DNA from: Lysobacteraceae bacterium
GTDB taxonomy: Bacteria; Pseudomonadota; Gammaproteobacteria; Nevskiales; Nevskiaceae
DNA: 64,000 bases
Reading direction: 5' to 3'
Assembly: GCA_013823855.1 (NCBI GenBank)
Contig: PNMW01000082.1
Location: 124,001-188,000 of the forward strand
The position numbers and the translations under genes were made by a program. The notes under the pieces are model-generated. The model worked only from the letters and a program-made list of their open reading frames with translations, was not told where the DNA came from and made no database searches. Shown here one piece after another: positions 48,611-58,874 of this stretch. Numbering within the stretch: the first letter of the stretch is position 1; each line of letters opens with the position of its first letter.

Positions 48611-49735
48611 TCAACCCGGCTTGATGTGTTGTTCGAAGAACTGCTTGGCATTGGACAGCCAGGAACTGGCCGCCGGGCTGTGCTTCTCACCGCCCTTGTC
48701 GACGGTTTCGCCGAACTCCTTCAGCAGGTCCTTCTGCTTGCGCGTCAGATGCACCGGCGTCTCGACGACGACGCTGCACAGCAGATCGCCCTGCGGTCCG
48801 CCGCGCACCGGCTTGACGCCGAGCCCGCGGAGACGGAACACCTTGCCGCTCTGGGTGCCCTCGGGAACGGTGAGCTTGGCGCGGCCGTTCAGCGTCGGCA
48901 CATCCATGTCGCCGCCGAGGGCCGCCACCACGAAGCCGACCGGTACCTGGCAATGCAGATCGTTGTTGTCGCGCTCGAAGATCTCGTGCGGCTTCACTTC
49001 CACCTGCACGTAGAGATCGCCAGCCGGTGCGTTGCGCTCACCGGGTTCGCCTTCGCCGGACAGGCGGATGCGGTCGCCGGTGTCGACACCCGGCGGGATC
49101 TTCACTTCGAGCGTCTTTTCGTTGCGAGTCTTGCCGGCGCCGCGACAGGACTTGCAGGTATCGGTCACCAGCGTGCCGCGACCGCGGCAGGCCGGACAGC
49201 TCTGCTGCAGCACGAAGAAGCCTTGCTGGACCCGTACCTGACCCTGGCCGCGGCAGGTACTGCAGGTCGGCGCCGGCTTGCCATCGGCGGTGCCATGGCC
49301 ATTGCAGGGTTCGCAGTCGCGAACGGTCGGGATCCTGATCGTTTCGGTGGTGCCGAACACCGCCTGCTCCAGCGACAGCTCGATGCGATAGCGCAGGTCG
49401 GCGCCGCGCCGCGGTCCGCCGCGACCGCCGCCGAAGATGTCGGAGAACACGTCGCCGAAGATGTCGGCGAAGCCGCCACCGCCGAAATCGCTGCCGCCAC
49501 CGCCGCCACGCTGCAGGCCTTCGTGGCCGTACTTGTCGTAGACCGCGCGCTTCTGGGCGTCGGTCAGCACTTCGTAGGCCTCGTTGGCTTCCTTGAATTT
49601 CTCCTCGGCCGACTTGTCGCCCGGATTGCGATCCGGGTGCAGCTTCATCGCCAGCTTGCGATAGGCCTTCTTCAGTTCGTCATCGGCGGCCGTCTTGGCG
49701 ACGCCAAGGACTTCGTAGTAATCGCGCTTGCTCAT
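48611..49735 (-). CDS. dnaJ: Chaperone protein DnaJ
   Basis: 374 residues. The J domain with HPD lies in [20 protein letters not shown], followed by a Gly/Phe-rich linker (about 70-110) and four CxxCxGxG zinc repeats ([32 protein letters not shown]) before the substrate-binding C-terminal domains. It stimulates DnaK ATP hydrolysis and delivers substrates. A terminator separates it from dnaK. Confidence 0.98.
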   Translation of the reverse strand: MSKRDYYEVLGVAKTAADDELKKAYRKLAMKLHPDRNPGDKSAEEKFKEANEAYEVLTDAQKRAVYDKYGHEGLQRGGGGGSDFGGGGFADIFGDVFSDIFGGGRGGPRRGADLRYRIELSLEQAVFGTTETIRIPTVRDCEPCNGHGTADGKPAPTCSTCRGQGQVRVQQGFFVLQQSCPACRGRGTLVTDTCKSCRGAGKTRNEKTLEVKIPPGVDTGDRIRLSGEGEPGERNAPAGDLYVQVEVKPHEIFERDNNDLHCQVPVGFVVAALGGDMDVPTLNGRAKLTVPEGTQSGKVFRLRGLGVKPVRGGPQGDLLCSVVVETPVHLTRKQKDLLKEFGETVDKGGEKHSPAASSWLSNAKQFFEQHIKPG

Positions 49736-49819
49736 GGTGTCGGTGAGGCAGGAGGCAGAGGGGGTGACGCGGTTCCGGCCGGCATCTCGGCGAGTCCGCT
49801 TGCGAAGGTCCCGTCACGC

Positions 49820-49873
49820 AAAAAGCGGGAGGCTTGAGAGGGGCTTCCGAGCCTCACCCCTCACGCCTCCCGC
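49820..49873 (-). terminator. Intrinsic terminator between dnaK and dnaJ
   Basis: On the minus strand GCGGGAGGC (49873-49865) pairs perfectly with GCCTCCCGC (49833-49825) and is followed by TTTTTGCG (49824-49820). Secondary pairing within the 31-nt loop, between GAGGGG and CCCCTC tracts, strengthens it. It starts 16 nt beyond the dnaK stop and would give dnaJ a lower dose than dnaK. Confidence 0.75.
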
Positions 49874-49889
49874 CTGACGGGCAGAAGCC

Positions 49890-51812
<1,923 letters not shown>

Positions 51813-51855
51813 GGTGTTGAGTACTCCAGTGTTCGGTGAGTTATTGATGCAGGCT

Positions 51856-51883
51856 ATTTGTTGGCTGGCAGCAGGGTTTCAAG
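51856..51883 (-). promoter_or_regulatory. Candidate heat-shock (sigma-32-like) promoter of dnaK
   Basis: On the minus strand CTTGAAA (51883-51877) equals the sigma-32 -35 consensus. After a 13-nt spacer stands CAACAAAT (51863-51856), only loosely like the CCCCATnT -10 element. It lies about 45 nt before the dnaK start. Confidence 0.35.
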
Positions 51884-51915
51884 CTGCCATCGACGACGCG
51901 CGGGGCGTCGCCGAC

Positions 51916-52458
51916 TTACGGTGCTTTGGCGACGATGACCATCGCCGGGCGCAGCAGGCGGTCGTGCAGGCGGTAGCCCTTCTGCAGGACGCTGATCACG
52001 TGATTGGCGGCGACGTCGCTGCTCGGCACGGCGGACACCGCCTCGTGGAAATCCGGATTGAACGGCTGGCCGGCCGGATCGACGATGCTGATGCCGTGCT
52101 TGTCGAAGAACTTCAGCAGCTGGCCGTGGGTCAGGGTCATGCCTTCGCCGATCGAGCTGGCGGTCGCGTCCGGGTTGGCTGCGGCCTTGATGCCGAGCTC
52201 GAGGCTGTCGTTGATCGCCAGCAGGTCGCCGAGCACCCGCTCGGTGCCGAACTTGCGGGCGCTGTCGATCTCGCGCTCGGCGCGCTTGCGGACGTTGTCG
52301 AGTTCGGCCAGCGCGCGCAGCTGGGCGTCGCGCGCCGCGGCGGCAGCGGATTCGACTTCGGTCAGCTTGGCACTCAGGGCCTGGTACTCCTCGATCGACA
52401 CCGAGGTGATGTCGTTTTCCTCGGGCGCAGCCGAGGGCATTGCGGATGATTCCGTCAT
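51916..52458 (-). CDS. grpE: Nucleotide exchange factor GrpE
   Basis: 180 residues from ATG 52458. A long N-terminal coiled coil is followed by LRALAELDNVRKRAEREIDSARKF and the beta domain (PFNPDFHEAVSAVPS, VISVLQKGYRLHDRLLRPAMVIVA). It releases ADP from DnaK. A TTG four codons upstream is less likely. The 92-nt gap from hrcA holds a small GGGGCG/CGCCCC hairpin at 52502-52517 without a T-run. Confidence 0.96.
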   Translation of the reverse strand: MTESSAMPSAAPEENDITSVSIEEYQALSAKLTEVESAAAAARDAQLRALAELDNVRKRAEREIDSARKFGTERVLGDLLAINDSLELGIKAAANPDATASSIGEGMTLTHGQLLKFFDKHGISIVDPAGQPFNPDFHEAVSAVPSSDVAANHVISVLQKGYRLHDRLLRPAMVIVAKAP

Positions 52459-52550
52459 CGTGATTTCCAATCGGTTCAGGGTGTTTCAGGCAGATGATTC
52501 AGGGGCGATGACGCCCCCGCGCCTCGCCTGATCAGCCTTTTTGGGATGCT

Positions 52551-53597
52551 TCAGCGGCTTTCAAGGCCGGAGCCGAGCCCGGTGCCGAGCAGGCGCGCGG
52601 TTTCCGACACCAGCGGGATGATCCGCTGGTAGGCCATCCGGGTCGGACCGATGACGCCAAGCACGCCGGCCACCTGGCCGTCGATCGCATACGGCGCGGT
52701 GACCAGGCTGCAGCCGTCGAGCACCTGGTAGCCGGACTCGCCGCCGATGAAGATCTGCACACCGGAAGCGGTCAGGCACTGGTCGAACAGATCGAGCAGG
52801 TCGCGCTTCTGGTCGAGCACGTCGAACAGCCGGCGCAGGCGGCCGACGTCGGACAACTCCTGGAAGCCGAGCAGGTTGGTGCCACCGGCCAGCACGTAGT
52901 CGTCGGCCTCCTCGCCCTTGAGCGCGGCTTCCGCGAGCGCCGCCGCTTCGCCAAGCACCTGGTTGACGCGCTTCTGCGCTTCGACCAGCTCGTCGGCCAG
53001 ATTGCGGCGCAGGCTCAGCAGGTCCCGGCCGGCGAAGGTCTCGTTGATGATGTTGGCGTAGCGCTCCAGTTCCTGCGAGCTGTAGTCGCGGCCCATGTCG
53101 AGCACCCGGTTCTGCACTTCGCGCTGATTGACCACCAGGATCGCCAGCACCCGGCCGCCGGACAGGTTCAGGAACTCGATGCGCCGCAGCACGGTGACGT
53201 TCCGGCGCGGCACGGTGACCACGCCGGCCATCGAAGACAGGCGGCTCAGCAGGCCGGACACCGTCTGCAGCATGTCCGCCGACGACTTGTTTCCCGGCAG
53301 CAGCTCGCCGGCGATCCGCTCCAGCTCGGCCGCCGACAGCGGCTCCGGCGCCAGCAGGGTGTCGACGAAATAGCGGTAGCCGGCCTGGGTCGGCACCCTT
53401 CCGGCCGAGGTGTGCGGCGAGGCGACGAAGCCAAGATCCTCGAGGTCGGCCATCACGTTGCGGACCGTCGCCGGGCTCAGCTCGACCTTGAAGGCGCGTG
53501 CCAGCGTGCGGGAACCGACCGGCTGGCCATCGTGCAGATGGCGCTCGATCAGCAGCTTCAGCAGTTCGGCAGCGCGGGGGTCGAGTTTCTCGGACAT
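52551..53597 (-). CDS. hrcA: Heat-inducible transcription repressor HrcA
   Basis: 348 residues from ATG 53597. The N-terminal winged helix contains DGQPVGSRTLARAFKVELSPATVRNVMADLEDLGFV, then SPHTSAGRVPTQAGYRYFVD; a GAF-like and dimer region follow. HrcA represses chaperone operons at the CIRCE palindrome and needs GroEL to fold. No canonical CIRCE is visible upstream of hrcA, grpE or dnaK. The frame is open far upstream into the nadK region, without homology. Confidence 0.95.
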   Translation of the reverse strand: MSEKLDPRAAELLKLLIERHLHDGQPVGSRTLARAFKVELSPATVRNVMADLEDLGFVASPHTSAGRVPTQAGYRYFVDTLLAPEPLSAAELERIAGELLPGNKSSADMLQTVSGLLSRLSSMAGVVTVPRRNVTVLRRIEFLNLSGGRVLAILVVNQREVQNRVLDMGRDYSSQELERYANIINETFAGRDLLSLRRNLADELVEAQKRVNQVLGEAAALAEAALKGEEADDYVLAGGTNLLGFQELSDVGRLRRLFDVLDQKRDLLDLFDQCLTASGVQIFIGGESGYQVLDGCSLVTAPYAIDGQVAGVLGVIGPTRMAYQRIIPLVSETARLLGTGLGSGLESR

Positions 53598-53697
53598 GGG
53601 CCTGGCAAGGTTGACGGCAGCACAAAGCGGGCGGACAAGAATCGCATGCAAAAGGCTTGCTTCACCGGCCTTTGAAGACAGGGTTTCATGATAATTT

Positions 53698-53722
53698 GCA
53701 CTCAACGAGAAAAACCAAGTGC
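53698..53722. promoter_or_regulatory. CIRCE-like inverted repeat in hrcA/nadK divergent region
   Basis: GCACTC (53698-53703) and AAGTGC (53717-53722) form a 5-bp inverted repeat related to CIRCE half sites, but the spacer is 13 nt instead of 9 and the outer TTA/TAA are absent. It lies about 100 nt upstream of the hrcA start and just before nadK. GATAAT (53690-53695) on the plus strand and TATCAT (53693-53688) on the minus strand are possible -10 elements. Confidence 0.25.
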
Positions 53723-53747
53723 GCCGCCGGCACCCTGACTGTCCCCT

Positions 53748-54677
53748 GTGACCTCCAGCCTTTTCCAGACCGTCGGCGTGATCGGCAAGCGCCGCGATCC
53801 CCGGGTCACCGACACGCTCGCCCGGCTCTGCGCCCTGCTCCGCGAGCAACGCCGTGAAGTGCTGGTCGAAACCGAAACCGCGCGCCTGCTGCCCGCCGGC
53901 AGTTGCAAGACCGACAGCCGCGAGGCACTGGCCAGCCGCTGCCAGCTGATCGTGGTGATCGGCGGCGACGGCACCCTGCTCGACGCCGGCCGCAGCCTGG
54001 CCAGTTCGGGGGTGCCGATCCTCGGCGTCAACCAGGGCCGGCTCGGCTTTCTGGTCGATGTCCGCCCGGAAGACATGGGGGCCACCCTCGCCGCCCTGTT
54101 CCGCGGCGAGTACATCCGCGAAACCCGGCTGGTGCTCGAAGCCCGCGTGCGCCGGGCCGACGGCGGCCTGAGCCTGCCGTGGATGGCGGTCAACGACGTG
54201 GTGATCCGCAACCAGGCGGCGATCCGCATGGTCGAGTTCGCCACCTACCTGGCCAGCGATGTCGGCGACGGCGGCGGCTGGGAGTTCATCAGCCAGCACC
54301 GCGCCGACGGCTTCATCGTGTCCACGGCCACCGGGTCGACGGCTTACGCGCTGTCCGGTGGCGGGCCGGTCGTGCACCCGGCGCTGGCGGCGCTGGCGCT
54401 GGTACCGATCTGCCCGCACACGCTATCCGACCGGCCGATCGTGGTGCCGGCCTCGCGCACCGTCCGCATCGTGCTCGGCCCCAATGAAACCGGCGCGACG
54501 ATGACCTGCGACGGCCAGATCGGCACCGCGCTGAGCCCGTCGGATGCCGTCGAAATCCGCCGCTCGCCACAGGATCTGGTCCTGGTCCATCCGCGCAGCT
54601 ACAGCTACTTCGAACTGCTGCGCGACAAGCTCGACTGGGGGCGCATCCCGGTCGGCACGCCCAAGAAATCGTCCTGA
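53748..54677 (+). CDS. nadK: NAD kinase
   Basis: 309 residues from GTG 53748. The GGDGT motif at 72-76 holds the catalytic Asp74, followed by LGVNQGRLGFLVDV and the second family block DGFIVSTATGSTAYALSGGGPVV. It phosphorylates NAD to NADP. It diverges from hrcA and precedes recN by 10 nt; grpE/hrcA-nadK-recN is a recurring order in gammaproteobacteria. Confidence 0.96.
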   Translation: MTSSLFQTVGVIGKRRDPRVTDTLARLCALLREQRREVLVETETARLLPAGSCKTDSREALASRCQLIVVIGGDGTLLDAGRSLASSGVPILGVNQGRLGFLVDVRPEDMGATLAALFRGEYIRETRLVLEARVRRADGGLSLPWMAVNDVVIRNQAAIRMVEFATYLASDVGDGGGWEFISQHRADGFIVSTATGSTAYALSGGGPVVHPALAALALVPICPHTLSDRPIVVPASRTVRIVLGPNETGATMTCDGQIGTALSPSDAVEIRRSPQDLVLVHPRSYSYFELLRDKLDWGRIPVGTPKKSS

Positions 54678-54687
54678 CCCGCACGCC

Positions 54688-56364
54688 ATGCTGCGCAGCC
54701 TGCAGATCCGCAACCTCGCGATCATCGACGAGCTCAGCCTCGACTGGTCGACCGGCTTTCATGTGCTGACCGGCGAGACCGGTGCCGGCAAGTCGATCCT
54801 GATCGACGCGCTGGGCCTGGTCATCGGCCTGCGCGCCGATGCCTCGCTGGTCCGGTCCGGTACCGACAAGGCTGAAGTGGCAGCGGAATTCTCGGTGGCC
54901 GACTGCGCCGCAGCCGCCGACTGGCTTTCCGAACGCGAGCTGCGCGAGGGCGACGACTGCACGATCCGCCGCGTCGTCCACGCCGAAGGCCGGACCCGTG
55001 CTTTCGTCAACGGCAGCGCCGTCAGTGCCACCGAGCTGCGCGAACTCGGCGAGCGGCTGGTCGAGATCTTCGGCCAGGGGGAAAGCCGCTCGCTGCTGAT
55101 GGCCGACGCCCAGCGCCGTGCGCTCGACGAGTCGGGCCGTCATCCGGAACTGCTGGCCGCCGTCGCCGCCGCAGCGCGCTCGGTGCAGCAGATCGACGCC
55201 GACATCGAAGCGCTGCGCTCGGCGCAGGGTCGCGATCCCGCGCAGCTCGACTACCTGCGCTTCCAGCTGCAGGAACTCGACGCGCTGGCACTGACGGCCG
55301 ACGAACTGGCCGGGCTCGACGCCGAACACAAACGGCTGGCCAACGCCGGTCGCCTGATCAGCGACGGCGACGGTGCCCAGCAGCTGCTCTACGGCGGCGA
55401 ATCGAGCATCTACGACCAGCTGTCGCGGGCCTTGTCGGTGCTGCACGGGCTGGCGCCGCTGCATGAAGGCTTCGCCGAGGCGGAAACCCTTGCCGCTGGC
55501 GCCCAGGCGCAGGTCCGAGAAGCCGCCGATTCGCTGCGCCGGCTGATCGAACGGCTGGAGCTCGATCCGGAGCGGCTGGCCGAAGTCGAAGGCCGCCTGA
55601 GCGCGATCCACGACCTGGCGCGCAAGCACCGTGTCCGCGCCGATGAACTGGTCGAACGCCACGCCGCGCTGCGCGAGGAACTGGGTGGCCTCGAGGATGC
55701 CGGCGCCTCGCTGGCCCGACTCGAAGCCCTGCGGCTGACCGCGCTGAAGGCCTACGCCTCGGCGGCGGCAGCGCTGACCACGGCACGCCAGAAGGCCGCG
55801 CTGGTCCTGGCCGACGCGGTGACCCGCCGGGTCCGCGAGCTGGGCATGCCGAATGCCGAATTCGTGGTTGCCGTCGAGCCGCTCGGGCGCGACAAGCCGA
55901 CCGCCCACGGCGCCGATTTCGTGCGCTTCGACTTCTCGGCCAACCCCGGGCAGCCGCCGAGGCCGCTGGCCAAGGTCGCCTCGGGCGGCGAACTGTCGCG
56001 CATCAGCCTCGCGCTGCAGGTCAGCCTGCTGTCGGAGGAAGGGGCGGCGACGATGATCTTCGACGAGGTCGACGCCGGTATCGGCGGCGTCACCGCAGAC
56101 GTGGTCGGCCAGCAGCTGGCGGCACTCGGCGCCCATCGGCAGGTGCTCTGCGTGACCCATCTGGCCCAAGTGGCGGCCCGCGGCAGCGAGCACTACGGCA
56201 TTGCCAAATCGGTATCCGACGGCAAGACGCGCACCGGCGTCAGAAGGCTGGATCGCGCCGCACGAATCACCGAGCTGTCACGCATGCTCGGTGGTGATGG
56301 CAGCAGCGGCAGCACCGTGACGCTGGCCGAGGAACTGCTGAGCCGCGCCGCAACGCGCGGCTGA
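54688..56364 (+). CDS. recN: DNA repair protein RecN
   Basis: 558 residues, SMC-like. Walker A GETGAGKSILIDAL is near residue 30, two coiled coils flank a short hinge, and the C-terminal signature is VASGGELSRISLAL with Walker B MIFDEVDAGIGG. It works in double-strand break repair. In many bacteria it is SOS-controlled, but here only 10 nt separate it from nadK and no LexA box is seen, so nadK-recN are probably cotranscribed. It is convergent with fur. Confidence 0.97.
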   Translation: MLRSLQIRNLAIIDELSLDWSTGFHVLTGETGAGKSILIDALGLVIGLRADASLVRSGTDKAEVAAEFSVADCAAAADWLSERELREGDDCTIRRVVHAEGRTRAFVNGSAVSATELRELGERLVEIFGQGESRSLLMADAQRRALDESGRHPELLAAVAAAARSVQQIDADIEALRSAQGRDPAQLDYLRFQLQELDALALTADELAGLDAEHKRLANAGRLISDGDGAQQLLYGGESSIYDQLSRALSVLHGLAPLHEGFAEAETLAAGAQAQVREAADSLRRLIERLELDPERLAEVEGRLSAIHDLARKHRVRADELVERHAALREELGGLEDAGASLARLEALRLTALKAYASAAAALTTARQKAALVLADAVTRRVRELGMPNAEFVVAVEPLGRDKPTAHGADFVRFDFSANPGQPPRPLAKVASGGELSRISLALQVSLLSEEGAATMIFDEVDAGIGGVTADVVGQQLAALGAHRQVLCVTHLAQVAARGSEHYGIAKSVSDGKTRTGVRRLDRAARITELSRMLGGDGSSGSTVTLAEELLSRAATRG

Positions 56365-56373
56365 TCAAGGACT

Positions 56374-56817
56374 TCAGACGCGCCGGCTGGAGGCCTGCTT
56401 CAGATGCGGGCAATCCTTCTTCTGGCATTCGCCATACATGATCAGGTTGTGCTCGATCAGCTTGAAGCCAAGCGAATCGGCCTTCTCGCGCTGACGCTTC
56501 TCGATGATCTCGTCCTCGAATTCGTCGACCCGCCCGCACTGCATGCAAACGATGTGGTCGTGATGATGGCCACGTTCGAGTTCGAACACGGCATGACCAC
56601 CTTCGAAGTGGTGACGAGTCACCAGACCTGCGGCCTCGAACTGGGTCAGCACGCGGTAGACCGTGGCCAGGCCGATGTCCTCGCCGCCGTCCATCAGGCG
56701 CCGGTAGATTTCTTCGGCCGACAGATGACGCGTCGGGCTGTGCTCCAGCATCTCGATGATCTTGAGGCGTGGCAAGGTCACCTTCAGTCCCGCGTTACGT
56801 AGATCCTGCGATTCCAT
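56374..56817 (-). CDS. fur: Ferric uptake regulator Fur
   Basis: 147 residues. The N-terminal winged helix (LKVTLPRLKIIEMLEHS, LSAEEIYRRLMDGGEDIGLATVYRVL) and the metal-binding region (HHHDHIVCMQCGRVDEFED, plus late Cys in YGECQKKDCPH) are present. It is an iron-responsive repressor. It is divergent from bamE, a neighbour pair widely kept in gammaproteobacteria. No convincing Fur box was identified in the 109-bp gap. Confidence 0.97.
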   Translation of the reverse strand: MESQDLRNAGLKVTLPRLKIIEMLEHSPTRHLSAEEIYRRLMDGGEDIGLATVYRVLTQFEAAGLVTRHHFEGGHAVFELERGHHHDHIVCMQCGRVDEFEDEIIEKRQREKADSLGFKLIEHNLIMYGECQKKDCPHLKQASSRRV

Positions 56818-56926
56818 GAGACTTTCCTAAGGTGCGAAACAGGGGCGATCGGCGGATAACATGCGCGGAACGTGGCCTAAACGGCCTTGCGCTATTATCG
56901 CACCTCGATTTTCAGCCACAACCCAT

Positions 56927-57373
56927 ATGCGCCCGGCCATTCGTTCGATCCTTGCATCCCTGCTGAGCTTGAGCCTGTCGGGCTGCTTTCTCGTCTACAA
57001 GCTGCCGACTCGGCAGGGCAACGTGATCGACCAGAAGCAGTTCGACCTGCTGAAGGTCGGCCAGACCCGCGAGCAGGTGAAGTTCCTGCTCGGCACGCCG
57101 ATCGCCACGTCGCCGTTCCGCAACGACCGCTGGGATTACTTCGGCTATTACAAGGATCCGCGCGGCAAAGTGTCGACGCGCACCATCAGCCTGTACTTCG
57201 CGGGCGACAAGCTCGACCGCATGGAAGGCGTTCAGATCGCGAGCAACGCCGCTGCGGCCGGCAGCGCAGCCACTACCGACAGCGCGGCCACTGCGACGCC
57301 GGACGTCGAGCCGGAAACGCCGGCCAGCCAGGATCCGCTGGCCAAGGGCACCGAATCGAAGGGCAGCAACTAG
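56927..57373 (+). CDS. bamE: Outer membrane assembly lipoprotein BamE
   Basis: 148 residues from ATG 56927. The signal peptide ends in a lipobox LSGC with Cys20 as the lipidated residue. The BamE fold is recognised by KLPTRQGNVIDQKQFDLLKVGQ, QVKFLLGTP and RWDYFGYYKD. The C-terminal 45 residues are a Thr/Ala/Ser-rich tail beyond the usual domain. It is part of the BAM complex that inserts outer membrane beta-barrels. Its stop overlaps the convergent rnfH stop by 4 nt. Confidence 0.95.
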   Translation: MRPAIRSILASLLSLSLSGCFLVYKLPTRQGNVIDQKQFDLLKVGQTREQVKFLLGTPIATSPFRNDRWDYFGYYKDPRGKVSTRTISLYFAGDKLDRMEGVQIASNAAAAGSAATTDSAATATPDVEPETPASQDPLAKGTESKGSN

Positions 57374-57639
57374 CGCCTGCCGGATCGCCGCAGCCGCTCG
57401 CGGCTTCGGCGCGCCTGCTTCGGGTCCGCTTTCAGCGGCAGACAGATCTCCAGGCGCTCGCCCTCGTTCAAGCGGTCGTCGAGCGCCTTGACGCGACCAT
57501 AGACGGCAGCTGCAGCGCCGTCCGGCAAGGTGATCGCTGCCGCCGACAGGGCTTCGGCGATGGTCGCATCAGCCGGCAGGTCGATCAGCAGCCGCTGCAT
57601 GCCAGCATCCCGCGTCGCCATCACCAACTCGACTTTCAC
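57370..57639 (-). CDS. rnfH: RnfH family ubiquitin-like protein (RatB)
   Basis: 89 residues. The ubiquitin-like core [29 protein letters not shown] and [30 protein letters not shown] is typical. Its function is uncertain; it is the RatB partner of the RatA-RatB toxin-antitoxin proposal in E. coli. It starts at GTG 57639 with GGGAGG upstream. ratA, normally directly upstream, is absent: smpB diverges only 22 nt away. Confidence 0.92.
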   Translation of the reverse strand: MKVELVMATRDAGMQRLLIDLPADATIAEALSAAAITLPDGAAAAVYGRVKALDDRLNEGERLEICLPLKADPKQARRSRERLRRSGRR

Positions 57640-57649
57640 GCTGCCTCCC

Positions 57650-57655
57650 TATAAT
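57650..57655 (+). promoter_or_regulatory. Consensus -10 box directly before smpB
   Basis: A perfect TATAAT ends 6 nt before the smpB ATG (57662), placing the expected transcription start at about the A of the start codon. No good -35 is seen at 17 nt. It implies a leaderless smpB mRNA. Confidence 0.5.
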
Positions 57656-57661
57656 TCATCG

Positions 57662-58156
57662 ATGAGCCAGCCGAAGCGTAACGGGAAGCAGAAGGAATCG
57701 CCGGCAGATCGCGAGATCGCCCAGAACCGTCGTGCGCGCTTCGAATACTTCATCGAGGACAGCTTCGAAGCCGGCATCGTGCTGCTCGGCTGGGAAGTCA
57801 AGAGCCTCCGGGTCGGCAAGGCCCAGATCACCGAGGCCTACGTGATCATCAAGGACGGCGAAGCCTGGCTGCTCGGCGGTCACTTCAACCCCTTGCTCTC
57901 CGCTTCCACGCACGTCGTGCCGGATGCGACAAGGACCCGCAAGCTGCTGCTCAGCCGCCGCCAGATCGACCTGCTCAGAGGCAAGGTCGAACGGTCCGGC
58001 TACACCATCGTGCCGCTGGACCTGCACTGGAGCCACGGCCGCGCCAAGCTGAACATCGGCCTCGCGAAAGGCAAGAAACTGCACGACAAGCGCAATACCG
58101 AGAAGGACCGCGACTGGCAGCGCGAGAAGGGTCGCGCCATGCGGCGCGATGCCTGA
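57662..58156 (+). CDS. smpB: SsrA-binding protein SmpB
   Basis: 164 residues from ATG 57662. It binds tmRNA and delivers it to stalled ribosomes. The beta-barrel shows [32 protein letters not shown] and [16 protein letters not shown], with the basic C-terminal tail [13 protein letters not shown] that enters the mRNA channel. There is no Shine-Dalgarno; a TATAAT box stands directly before the ATG. tmRNA is encoded 331 nt downstream on the same strand. Confidence 0.96.
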   Translation: MSQPKRNGKQKESPADREIAQNRRARFEYFIEDSFEAGIVLLGWEVKSLRVGKAQITEAYVIIKDGEAWLLGGHFNPLLSASTHVVPDATRTRKLLLSRRQIDLLRGKVERSGYTIVPLDLHWSHGRAKLNIGLAKGKKLHDKRNTEKDRDWQREKGRAMRRDA

Positions 58157-58487
58157 GCTGACGTGGCTTCGGCGGTCGCCGCCACGCCCCGCGCTCACCA
58201 AATTCGGACATGGCGCTCAAACAGCGGGCAGCTTGCACTGGCTTGGCGCAAATCCTGATTCGCAAGAGCTGCTTGTAAGGGCTGACTTCTTTTTCTGAAG
58301 CCCCGGGAAAGATGAACTTCCTGAAATCATGGAAACTCATCTTTCTTATCGAGCCGCCTGCTCACGGCGGCGCGCAAGGCCTGTCCAGGCCGCGCCGCCT
58401 CCAGGCGACAACGGAATCCAGATCGGCCAGTCTTGAGCGGCATTGCGGAAGGAAGGCCCCAGTGAGTGTGCTATCGTCTGCCGACAC
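58157..58487. other. Intergenic region smpB-ssrA with inverted repeats
   Basis: No convincing gene is seen in these 331 bp. There is a 9-bp inverted repeat GAAAGATGA...TCATCTTTC (58307-58345, 21-nt loop) followed by a GCCGCC/GGCGGC hairpin (58353-58371), possible 3'-end structures of smpB. A -10-like TATCGT (58472-58477) stands 10 nt before tmRNA; no good -35 matches it. Confidence 0.4.
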
Positions 58488-58843
58488 GGGGGTGACATGG
58501 TTTCGACAGTGACTGGAAACTCGACGTGCATGCCGAGGTGCTTTCTTCCTCGTAAAACTTGAAAGCAAACAAGCTAGTTGCGAACGACGCTAACTACGCC
58601 CTCGCCGCTTAATCCCGGCGAGCGGTTGCCCCGGTGGTGTTGATGCCCCGGAAGCAGCCGTCGACTCTCATCAACTCGCGATAAAGGCAGGTCACTTGCC
58701 AATACGCTAAAACCCAAAGTGAATAGGTGAGCGCGATCCGTGCCTGTCCGGGAGCGTTCAATGAAAATCAAAGACCGGCTAAGCATGTAGATCGAAGAAC
58801 GGAAGGTTGTTGGACGCGGGTTCGATTCCCGCCACCTCCACCA
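58488..58843 (+). ncRNA. ssrA: Transfer-messenger RNA (tmRNA, SsrA)
   Basis: 356 nt. The 5' end GGGGGTG pairs with CACCTCC before the encoded CCA, giving the tRNA-like acceptor stem, and TTCGATTCC is the T loop. The tag reading frame is 58580-58612 and encodes ANDANYALAA followed by TAA; E. coli has ANDENYALAA, so Glu4 is Ala here. It rescues stalled ribosomes and tags proteins for ClpXP and related proteases. smpB lies upstream. Confidence 0.97.
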
Positions 58844-58851
58844 TTTCAACG

Positions 58852-58874
58852 AAGGCCGCCTCGCGCGGCCTTTT
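58852..58874 (+). terminator. Intrinsic terminator of ssrA
   Basis: The perfect 8-bp stem AAGGCCGC/GCGGCCTT with loop CTCGC (58852-58872) ends in TTTT. It begins 9 nt after the tmRNA CCA. Confidence 0.85.

Noticed and set aside
58574-58849. Minus-strand frame of 91 codons beginning MKWWRWRESNPRP
   Set aside because: It lies within the tmRNA gene. This peptide is a typical artefact from reading the T-arm and 3' end of tRNA-like genes in antisense.
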